Below, in pieces: positions 6,666 through 12,439 of a DNA stretch of 12,439 nt. The notes under the pieces are model-generated. The model saw nothing but the letters and a program-made list of their open reading frames with translations, searched no databases and was not told where the DNA came from. Made by a program: the position numbers and the translations under genes. Source of the stretch: Clostridiales bacterium (GTDB lineage: Bacteria; Bacillota; Clostridia; Lachnospirales; Lachnospiraceae); contig JAJUHH010000043.1 in assembly GCA_029267975.1 (NCBI GenBank), forward strand, positions 1 to 12,439. Direction: 5' to 3'. How positions within the stretch are numbered: the first letter of the stretch is position 1; each line of letters begins with the position of its first letter.

Positions 6666-9335
6666 TTACTCGCTTCTCAGTGCTACCACAGGGTCCTTTT
6701 TAGCTGCCAGTCTGGAAGGAATCAGGCCTGCAATCAGGGTCAGTGCCATGCTGATGATCACCAGAATAATACCGCCGGCCACAGGCAGGCTAGCCTGTAC
6801 TCCCGAGATACCGGATACATTTTCAATAATGCTGTTGGCCGGTATGGTGAGCAGTACCGTGATCAGGATACCCAGTGCACCGGATACAAAGCCTACGATC
6901 AGAGTTTCTGCGTTAAATACACTGGAGATATTACGCTTGGAAGCACCGATGGCACGCAGGATACCGATTTCCTTGGTACGCTCCAGAACGGAAATATAAG
7001 TGATGATACCGATCATGATGGAGGATACCACCAGTGAGATGCCCACAAAGGCAATTAATACATAGGAGATGATATTAATGATGGAGCTTATAGAAGACAT
7101 CATAAGTCCTACCAGGTCGGTGTAATTGATGACATACTCCTCCTTCCCCTCCCTTGTCATGCGTTGGTTATAGGCATCGATATTATCGGAGATAGCATTT
7201 TTTGCTTCGAAGGAGGGAGCATAGATGCTGATCTGGGAGGGCTTATTAAGGTCTACAACATCCAGCAGATCAAGATTACCCTCATAGGTAGCATCGGTAG
7301 TATCCGGCTGAAGCCTTTCAGAAAAGAGCTCTAACACCTCCTCTTCACTCATGGTGCTGATATAGGCTTTTGTCTGTGCCTGCATTGCTTTCTCCAGGGT
7401 GGCGATATAAGCATAGATCTCCTCCATGGTGAGCTCCTGTTGCTCGCCATTAGAGAAGGGGATTCCGGTAAATACGTCGATGGACGGATCTTCCAGCTGC
7501 TGCCTGACAATTTCACGGTTATTGGTTGCCCTGATTACATATTCGGTCAATTGATGGGTATAACCGATAGCACCGCTAATGGAAGTTGATACCGCATCCT
7601 TGTTAGGACGAACGATACCGACGATTTTCATGTCCACCCCTTGTTCTACCAGATCCTTCATGTAGTCTGTGTCCTCACGCATATCTACCCAGGTACCGCT
7701 TTCTTCGTCCTTTACATAGTAGTCTGCAGGAAGGACAAGCTTATAAGATTTATTTAAAAGCTCCTGGTAGGTAAAAGAGGTGACCTCTGTATCATAAGTC
7801 TCCCCCCTGGCAGCAGCCTCCATGATCTTTTGGAACTCCTGGGGATCCTTTAAGCCAAGGGCATACATTACCAAATCACTGATTTCATTATTCTTGTCAA
7901 CCACCAGAACTACTTCGTTATAAGCAGACGGCCATTGTCCTGCCAACACATCGTACTGGGAGTAAAGAAGTTCCTGGTTATCAAGCATCTCGGACCATAC
8001 CTCAAGTCCGCTTGCCATAGGAGACATTGAGGCTAAGGAGGACATCTGTCCAGCATTATTGAAGTACACCGATTCAAATAAGGTGCTGGGATTTACCTGA
8101 GAGACTCCGTCCTCACTATCTATGGTGTCAGTGGCAAAGATATTTAGATCCAGATCATATCCGTATTGAAGGGAACTGATATACTGACTTAGGCCGTTGT
8201 CCTCGCTCTCCAGATATTTCTTGAACTCCTCCAGATTATTGGTCTTCATCTCAGCAACCATGGTATTCATCATATCCATCATAATGGTGTTGGAGTAAAC
8301 CTTATCCAGGTCATGTTCGGCTTCCTCACTCGTCACCTCAGACAGGGAACTTATGAGACTGCTGATATCCATGGTCTCTGCCTCGATGGTGATCGGGTAG
8401 GAGGAAAGGGTATCTTCCTGTACATTATCAATATAGGTCTGAATACCATTAGACAGTGCCAGAATAAGAGCGATACCGATGATACCGATACTTCCCGCAA
8501 AGGCTGTCATAAAGGTTCGGGTTTTCTTTGTCATCAGGTTATTGAGGGACAGGGATAAGGCTGTGAGGAAGGACATGGAGGTTTTTCTTTCTTTGGGGCC
8601 TTTCATCTTTGCAGCCTTCTTTTTCTTCTCCGGTTTTACCGTGCTGAACTTGGCCAACTCGTAGGGATTGGTATCATCAACGATTTTACCGTCTAAGAGG
8701 CGGATAATCCTTGTGGAATAGGTATTGGCAAGTTCAGGATTATGGGTAACCATAATAATCAGACGTTCCTTGGCGATTTCCTTCAGAATCTCCATGATCT
8801 GCACGCTGGTTTCCGAATCAAGAGCACCTGTAGGCTCATCTGCAAGTAGGATTTCGGGGTTATTCACCAGGGCACGGGCAATGGCAACACGCTGCATCTG
8901 TCCGCCGGACATTTGGTTGGGTTTCTTTTTAAGCTGATCTTTCAGTCCAACCTTGGTTAATGCCTCTATGGCCCTTTGACGGCGCTCAGACTTTGATACA
9001 CCGGATAAGGTCATAGCCAGCTCCACATTGGATAAGACAGTCTGGTGGGGAATCAGGTTATAGGTCTGAAAGACGAAGCCGATGGAATGATTACGATAGG
9101 TATCCCAGTCGGTATCCTTAAATTCCTTTGTGGATTTTCCGTTGATGGATAAGTCACCGCTTGTGTAGCGGTCCAGGCCGCCGATGATATTAAGCAGGGT
9201 TGTCTTACCGCAGCCGGAAGGTCCAAGGATAGATACAAACTCGTTCTTACGGAACTCAATATTAATATCCTTTAGAGCATGGACGGTAGTGTCACCTGCT
9301 CTATAATTCTTAAATATGTTCGTTAATTTAAGCAT
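6666..9335 (-). CDS. Fused ABC transporter ATPase-permease, MacB/FtsX type, with very large extracellular domain
   Basis: An 889-residue protein joining ATPase and permease. Residues 1-~225 are an ABC ATPase: Walker A GPSGCGKTT (38-46, K44), Q-loop Q90, signature SGGQ (143-146), Walker B LLADEP (163-168, E167), D-loop ALD (171-173) and switch H198. A lysine-rich linker (~233-252) leads to helix 1 (~275-296). A ~440-residue extracellular segment (~305-750) follows, then three helices (~752-782, ~812-834, ~852-874) in the MacB/FtsX order, with the conserved cytoplasmic ERTKEIGILRAIGASKR at ~785-801. The canonical MacB extracellular domain is about half this size. As the host seems to lack an outer membrane, export to a TolC-like partner is unlikely; peptide or lipid export or mechanotransmission is more likely. 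AAAGGAG lies ~6 nt before the ATG. An overlapping earlier ATG gives only Met-Asn-Ala-stop. It is divergent from a two-component operon, which suggests regulation by it. Confidence 0.93.
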   Translation of the reverse strand: MLKLTNIFKNYRAGDTTVHALKDINIEFRKNEFVSILGPSGCGKTTLLNIIGGLDRYTSGDLSINGKSTKEFKDTDWDTYRNHSIGFVFQTYNLIPHQTVLSNVELAMTLSGVSKSERRQRAIEALTKVGLKDQLKKKPNQMSGGQMQRVAIARALVNNPEILLADEPTGALDSETSVQIMEILKEIAKERLIIMVTHNPELANTYSTRIIRLLDGKIVDDTNPYELAKFSTVKPEKKKKAAKMKGPKERKTSMSFLTALSLSLNNLMTKKTRTFMTAFAGSIGIIGIALILALSNGIQTYIDNVQEDTLSSYPITIEAETMDISSLISSLSEVTSEEAEHDLDKVYSNTIMMDMMNTMVAEMKTNNLEEFKKYLESEDNGLSQYISSLQYGYDLDLNIFATDTIDSEDGVSQVNPSTLFESVYFNNAGQMSSLASMSPMASGLEVWSEMLDNQELLYSQYDVLAGQWPSAYNEVVLVVDKNNEISDLVMYALGLKDPQEFQKIMEAAARGETYDTEVTSFTYQELLNKSYKLVLPADYYVKDEESGTWVDMREDTDYMKDLVEQGVDMKIVGIVRPNKDAVSTSISGAIGYTHQLTEYVIRATNNREIVRQQLEDPSIDVFTGIPFSNGEQQELTMEEIYAYIATLEKAMQAQTKAYISTMSEEEVLELFSERLQPDTTDATYEGNLDLLDVVDLNKPSQISIYAPSFEAKNAISDNIDAYNQRMTREGKEEYVINYTDLVGLMMSSISSIINIISYVLIAFVGISLVVSSIMIGIITYISVLERTKEIGILRAIGASKRNISSVFNAETLIVGFVSGALGILITVLLTIPANSIIENVSGISGVQASLPVAGGIILVIISMALTLIAGLIPSRLAAKKDPVVALRSE

Positions 9336-9411
9336 TCATGTCTCCTTTCGTACAATAACAGTTCGTATCATAGTGATCTAATATAAACTAAGTTTTAACA
9401 AATAACTCCCA

Positions 9412-9440
9412 ATTCTATAATGTCTCTAAATCTACCGTAA
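9412..9440 (-). promoter_or_regulatory. Promoter of the ABC transporter gene
   Basis: On the - strand a TTACGG -35-like box (complement of 9435-9440) and a TAGAAT -10 box (complement of 9412-9417) are 17 bp apart. The -35 box is part of the inverted repeat at 9428-9467, which suggests that a bound factor acts here. Confidence 0.5.
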
Positions 9441-9467
9441 GAAATATTCTAATTTACGGTTAGATTT
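9428..9467. promoter_or_regulatory. Inverted repeat overlapping the transporter -35, possible operator
   Basis: The arms 9428-9440 and 9454-9467 pair over 13 bp with one bulged T, around a 13-nt AT-rich spacer. On the + strand the repeat is followed by a short T run, so an intrinsic terminator is an alternative, but no gene reads into it from the left on that strand. Its overlap with the -35 box of the divergent transporter promoter favours an operator. Confidence 0.5.
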
Positions 9468-9474
9468 TTCATGA

Positions 9475-9513
9475 GTTAATATTCAGTTAAAATTACTGTT
9501 GTATAGATATAAT
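9475..9513 (+). promoter_or_regulatory. Tandem direct repeats and -10 box of the two-component operon
   Basis: GTTAATATT (9475-9483) and GTTAAAATT (9486-9494) are direct repeats differing at one base and offset by 11 bp, the spacing of OmpR/PhoB-type operator half-sites. A perfect TATAAT (9508-9513) lies downstream, while no good -35 exists at the right distance (AGTTAA at 9485-9490). This pattern fits a promoter activated by the response regulator encoded just downstream. Confidence 0.5.
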
Positions 9514-9601
9514 CAATGATGGTTAACTTCTAAGTAATGATGGAAAGTTGTCGGGAACTTTGCTAAAATGTAAATGATCTTTACCGCTGGAGGAATCTGT
9601 C

Positions 9602-10276
9602 ATGTTTCATATTATGGTCATAGAAGATGATGCAAATACAAGAAGGCTGATGAAAACCGTTCTGGAACAGAATGGTTATGAGCCGATTCTGGCGGCTGAC
9701 GGCGTGGAAGGGATGGAACTTCTGGATAAGAAGCATGTGGACCTGATCATTCTCGACATCATGATGCCAAGGATGAATGGTTATGAGTTTACTCAGACCT
9801 TGCGGGCAGGCGGTAGTAATATCCCTGTCTTAATGGTTACTGCCAAGGAGGCAGCTGTAGATAAACGGCAGGGCTTTCTCTCCGGAACCGATGACTATAT
9901 GGTTAAGCCGGTGGATGAAGAAGAGATGCTGCTAAGAATTGCGGCACTGCTTCGCAGGTCTCAAATTATAACAGAGCGCAGACTGGTGATCGGGGATACT
10001 GTATTAAACTATGACGGTTGCTCCGTGACCAGCGGGGGACAGGAACAGGAACTGCCCAACAAGGAATTTCAGTTGCTTTATAAGCTTCTTTCCTATCCAA
10101 ATAAAATATTTACCAGAAGGCAGTTGATGGACGAAATCTGGTCCATGGACAGCGATACGGATGAGAGAACGGTAGATGTTCACATTAACCGACTAAGAGA
10201 CCGATTTCGGGTCAATAAGGATTTTGAGATAATCACTGTCCGCGGTCTGGGCTATAAGGCGGTGAAGATGTCATGA
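9602..10276 (+). CDS. OmpR/PhoB-family response regulator
   Basis: A 224-residue two-component response regulator. The receiver domain (1-~118) has the acidic pair D9/D10, phosphoacceptor D52 in LDIMMP, the switch threonine T80 and lysine K102 in VKP. A winged-helix DNA-binding domain of the OmpR/PhoB type fills ~127-222, with its recognition-helix region at TVDVHINRLRDRF and the terminal VRGLGYKAV wing. GGAGG stands 8 nt before the ATG. Its stop overlaps the start of the kinase gene by 4 bp (ATGA), so the two are translationally coupled. The tandem repeats in its own promoter suggest autoregulation, and the divergent ABC transporter is the obvious candidate target. Confidence 0.97.
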   Translation: MFHIMVIEDDANTRRLMKTVLEQNGYEPILAADGVEGMELLDKKHVDLIILDIMMPRMNGYEFTQTLRAGGSNIPVLMVTAKEAAVDKRQGFLSGTDDYMVKPVDEEEMLLRIAALLRRSQIITERRLVIGDTVLNYDGCSVTSGGQEQELPNKEFQLLYKLLSYPNKIFTRRQLMDEIWSMDSDTDERTVDVHINRLRDRFRVNKDFEIITVRGLGYKAVKMS

Positions 10277-11307
10277 AACGGGACCGTTCCCTGCAGGTTG
10301 CTATGGCAATCTATGTATTTATCATCATGGTATCCGCCAGCTTCCTGACAGTACTCTTTATATTAATCTTATATCTGCTGAAGCTGCTGCCGGAGGAGCC
10401 CTATATGCCTCTGGTATTATCCATAGTAGCTGTCATAGTCAGTATTATCCTGGGAACCTTTATATCTGCTCTTTTGAGCCGGTGGGTCCTCAGGCCAATT
10501 GAGGAAATGAAGCGGGCCACCAATACCATAGCCACAGGGGACTTTTCCGTGCGGGTGCAGGAAGTAAAGAAAAACAATCCGCTGGCACAATTAATCAAAA
10601 GCTTTAACAAGATGACAGAGGATCTGGGAGGAATTGAATTGTTCCGCCAGGACTTTATCAATAATTTTTCCCATGAGTTCAAAACACCGATTGTTTCAAT
10701 CAGGGGCTTTGCCAGACAGCTGCAGCGGTCAGATCTAACGGAGCAGCAGAGGAAAGAATATACGGATATCATAATGAACGAAGCGGAGCGGCTCACTAAT
10801 ATGTCCTCCAATGTATTGCTGCTGTCTAAGTTTGAGAATCAGAAGATCGTCAGTAACCGCAAGGAATTCTATCTGGATGAGCAAATTCGCGACTGTATCC
10901 TGTTATTGGAGAAGCAATGGAGCAGTAAGGATATCAACCTGAACCTGGAGCTGGAGGAAGTAAAATATATCACCAATGAGGAAATGCTGTCTCATGTATG
11001 GATTAACCTGCTGTCCAATGCAATTAAGTTCAGTGGGGATAACAGCGAGATTACAGTAAGATGTACCGCCGATAAACAGTTGGTAACGGTAAGCATCAGT
11101 GACCAAGGCATTGGTATTGATAAGGACACCATCACACATATCTTTGATAAGTTCTATCAGGGGGATTCCTCTCGTAGCATACAGGGGAATGGCCTTGGTC
11201 TATCCCTGACAAAGCGTATCATTGAATTATGCGAAGGAGAAATAAATGTGATCAGTGAGAAAGGCAAGGGGACAACCTTTACGGTAACCCTTCCCAGAAC
11301 TGAGTGA
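10273..11307 (+). CDS. Sensor histidine kinase with minimal extracellular loop (intramembrane-sensing type)
   Basis: A 344-residue membrane kinase, partner of the upstream response regulator. Two helices (~11-36 and ~46-69) are joined by only about ten residues (KLLPEEPYMP), so there is no extracellular ligand domain. A HAMP domain follows (~67-120), then HisKA with phosphoacceptor H134 in SHEFKTP. The ATPase domain (~236-342) has the N-box with N245/N249, G1 DQGIGI (277-282), the F-box FDKFYQ and G2 GNGLGL (305-310). All catalytic motifs look intact. Short-loop kinases in Firmicutes often detect envelope stress with help from an ABC transporter; here the divergent MacB-like transporter is a plausible partner, though the presence of HAMP differs from classic BceS. 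Confidence 0.96.
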   Translation: MKRDRSLQVAMAIYVFIIMVSASFLTVLFILILYLLKLLPEEPYMPLVLSIVAVIVSIILGTFISALLSRWVLRPIEEMKRATNTIATGDFSVRVQEVKKNNPLAQLIKSFNKMTEDLGGIELFRQDFINNFSHEFKTPIVSIRGFARQLQRSDLTEQQRKEYTDIIMNEAERLTNMSSNVLLLSKFENQKIVSNRKEFYLDEQIRDCILLLEKQWSSKDINLNLELEEVKYITNEEMLSHVWINLLSNAIKFSGDNSEITVRCTADKQLVTVSISDQGIGIDKDTITHIFDKFYQGDSSRSIQGNGLGLSLTKRIIELCEGEINVISEKGKGTTFTVTLPRTE

Positions 11308-11329
11308 GAAAGAAAAGAGAGGGAATAGA

Positions 11330-12184
11330 ATGGGAGCAGTAAGAATCGTTGCTGACAGTACATGTGATTTATCAAAGGAATTAATCGACAAATTCAATAT
11401 TTCTATCATTCCACTCAATATCATTCTGGATATGCAAAGCTATCTGGATGGTATAGAGATTACCCCCCAGGAGATATATCAGTGGTCTGATCAGAATCAT
11501 ACTACGCCTAAGACAGCAGCACCAGAGATCGGTTATGTGATTGAGCGTCTTCGTCCTATGGTTGAAGCAGGAGAGGAGATTATCTTCTTTGGCATCTCCG
11601 AGGATATGTCCGTGACCTGTCAGGTGGTACGCATGGCGGCAGCGGAGCTGGATTACGAGCAGCATACCTGGGTGATTAATTCCAAAAATCTGTCAACAGG
11701 AATTGGGCTGCAGGTATTAAGAGCTGCGACTCTGGCGCAGGAGGGGCGTTCCCCGCAGGAAATTGCAGCTGGGATTGAAGTAAACCGGGACAAGGTAAGT
11801 GCTTCCTTCGTGGTAGATACCCTGACCTATCTGCATAGAGGAGGTCGCTGTAATGCTGTAACAGCCTTACTTGGCAACACCTTAAGATTAAAGCCCATGA
11901 TCACAGTTAAGGATGGGAAGATGGGTGTGGCTAAGAAGTACCGGGGGAAGCAGCAAGCTGTGGTGAAGAATTATGCAAGGGAGATGGAGGAGGAGCTTTT
12001 ACAGGCAGATCCAGCCCGTGTTTTTATTACCCATTCCGGCATTGATGCTGAGATTGAAAGAGAAACCTATGACTACTTAGCAGGGTTAAATTATTTTAAA
12101 GAGATCCATATTACCAGAGCCGGTGGAGTGATCTCCAGCCACTGTGGACCAAATACCCTGGGCGTATTATACTATCGCAGGTAA
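11330..12184 (+). CDS. DegV family protein (fatty-acid-binding FakB type)
   Basis: A 284-residue cytoplasmic DegV-fold protein. Family members bind a fatty acid, and the characterised ones (FakB) present it to a fatty acid kinase for incorporation into phospholipid; whether this one does so is inferred. Signatures are IVADSTCDL at the N-terminus (6-14), DTLTYLHRGGR (163-173) and SSHCGPNTLGVLYY (269-282), which match the lipid carboxylate-binding regions. The gene starts 22 nt after the kinase gene with a GAGGG-type ribosome binding site and no terminator between them, so it is probably the third gene of the two-component operon. Length is normal and no FakA kinase gene is in view. Confidence 0.93.
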   Translation: MGAVRIVADSTCDLSKELIDKFNISIIPLNIILDMQSYLDGIEITPQEIYQWSDQNHTTPKTAAPEIGYVIERLRPMVEAGEEIIFFGISEDMSVTCQVVRMAAAELDYEQHTWVINSKNLSTGIGLQVLRAATLAQEGRSPQEIAAGIEVNRDKVSASFVVDTLTYLHRGGRCNAVTALLGNTLRLKPMITVKDGKMGVAKKYRGKQQAVVKNYAREMEEELLQADPARVFITHSGIDAEIERETYDYLAGLNYFKEIHITRAGGVISSHCGPNTLGVLYYRR

Positions 12185-12261
12185 TAGGGTTTGTGCTTGT
12201 TCCCACTAGTATTTTAGTCTTAGGAATAAATATTGTGTAAACCTAATATGAGAAGTCTCAT

Positions 12262-12305
12262 TGCTGCAGGACAACAAAATCCGTTGTACTGCAGCATTCT
12301 TATTG
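12262..12305 (+). terminator. Rho-independent terminator after degV-like gene
   Basis: A 14-bp stem (TGCTGCAG and inner ACAAC at 12262-12275, returning at 12283-12296) with one G/A mismatch closes a 7-nt loop, followed by a T-rich run (ttcttatt). It is placed 78 bp after the stop of the DegV gene and should end the operon. Confidence 0.75.
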
Positions 12306-12324
12306 TATCGCAATAAAAATAAAC

Positions 12325-12341
12325 CACCTGCTATGCAGGTG
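12325..12341. repeat. Perfect hairpin CACCTGC-TAT-GCAGGTG, possible IS left-end hairpin
   Basis: The seven-base arms pair perfectly around a 3-nt loop. It sits about 110 nt before a probable start codon. Members of the IS200/IS605 family carry such a subterminal hairpin that the single-strand transposase recognises. Assignment to that family rests on layout only, because no transposase sequence is in the window. Confidence 0.4.
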
Positions 12342-12373
12342 TGTCCCCAATTAGCTTCAGCTTCAAGAAAAAA

Positions 12374-12430
12374 ACCTCCTATGTTATCATAGATGTGGGT
12401 TCGCCAACCACAAAAATGAACATAGGAGGT
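12374..12430 (+). promoter_or_regulatory. Leader hairpin that would hide an AGGAGG ribosome binding site
   Basis: The arms ACCTCCTATGTT (12374-12385) and AACATAGGAGGT (12419-12430) are perfectly complementary over 12 bp. The right arm contains a strong ribosome binding site, AGGAGG at 12424-12429. Inside the loop a second hairpin forms (TGTGGGTT/AACCACA, 12394-12412, one bulge). The window ends at ...gaaat, so an ATG beginning at 12438 would be at the ideal distance. RNA read in from outside would therefore be poorly translated, as known for IS200 and some other insertion sequences. Confidence 0.6.
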
Positions 12431-12439
12431 ATCCGAAAT

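Larger units (their letters stand above)
9336..9601. promoter_or_regulatory. Divergent control region of ABC transporter and two-component operon
   Basis: A 266-bp AT-rich region holding both promoters and several repeats. Its individual sites are listed separately. GTAAA-tgatc-TTTAC at 9570-9584 is a short inverted repeat in the leader of the response regulator. A ~65-nt leader precedes the transporter gene on the other strand. No gene is visible here. Confidence 0.6.
12310..12439 (+). mobile_element. Probable left end of an insertion sequence (IS200/IS605-like), partial
   Basis: After the operon terminator the sequence shows a small perfect hairpin, a ~30-nt spacer with a tandem AGCTTC repeat, and a ribosome-binding-site-masking stem-loop, then a likely start codon at the window edge. 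That order is the architecture of IS200-type left ends. The transposase coding sequence lies outside, the exact boundary (about 12300-12325) is uncertain, and another leader-regulated gene is the alternative. Confidence 0.4.

Noticed and set aside
6553..6999. A 148-codon + strand open frame overlapping the end of the ABC transporter
   Set aside because: It lies antisense to the conserved permease C-terminus and across the palindrome, starts without a ribosome binding site, and its protein looks like translated antisense sequence.
9428..9470. An intrinsic terminator on the + strand
   Set aside because: It has a T run, but no + strand gene lies upstream of it and it overlaps a promoter -35 box, so an operator is the better reading.
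1..12439. CRISPR arrays, tRNA or rRNA genes, phage genes
   Set aside because: I saw no regularly spaced repeats, no cloverleaf or rRNA signatures, and no phage structural or integrase genes.

Overview
The window looks like chromosomal DNA of a low-to-mid GC Gram-positive anaerobe, most likely a Lachnospiraceae-type Clostridia member. The reasons are strong AGGAGG-type ribosome binding sites, about 45% G+C by eye, a DegV protein, a fused FtsX/MacB-type ABC exporter without an outer-membrane partner, and a secreted Big_3/fibronectin-type protein. Species cannot be fixed from the sequence alone.

Layout, left to right. Positions 89-2194 (+) encode a large secreted protein: signal peptide, one bacterial Ig-like domain, three fibronectin-III-like domains and a propeller-like C-terminus. 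It converges, with a 13-bp gap, on a membrane-anchored polysaccharide deacetylase (2208-3095, -). A 182-bp divergent intergenic region leads to a GNAT acetyltransferase fused to a HAD phosphatase (3278-4366, +). This converges on dapA (4561-5463, -) across a clear bidirectional terminator. dapA is divergent from an AraC-family regulator (5658-6500, +) whose promoter lies inside a symmetric palindrome. The regulator converges on a fused ABC ATPase-permease (6666-9335, -). Between these two sits a long near-perfect inverted repeat. A 266-bp divergent control region follows, then a response regulator (9602-10276), an intramembrane-type histidine kinase (10273-11307) and a DegV fatty-acid-binding-type protein (11330-12184). 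These three look like one operon ending in a strong terminator. The last ~120 bp look like the left end of an insertion sequence (IS200/IS605-like by architecture), with its first start codon apparently just past the window.

How the genes may work together. The clearest functional unit is 6666-12184: a two-component system with a minimal sensor loop, facing an ABC transporter with a ~440-residue extracellular domain, and co-transcribed with a DegV lipid-binding protein. This suggests envelope or lipid stress sensing coupled to export or mechanotransmission, which is an inference. The control region has tandem 11-bp-spaced repeats typical of OmpR/PhoB-type operators and a second inverted repeat over the -35 of the transporter promoter. 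The other genes (surface protein, deacetylase, GNAT-HAD, dapA/AraC) are individually ordinary, and I see no evidence that they form a single new system.
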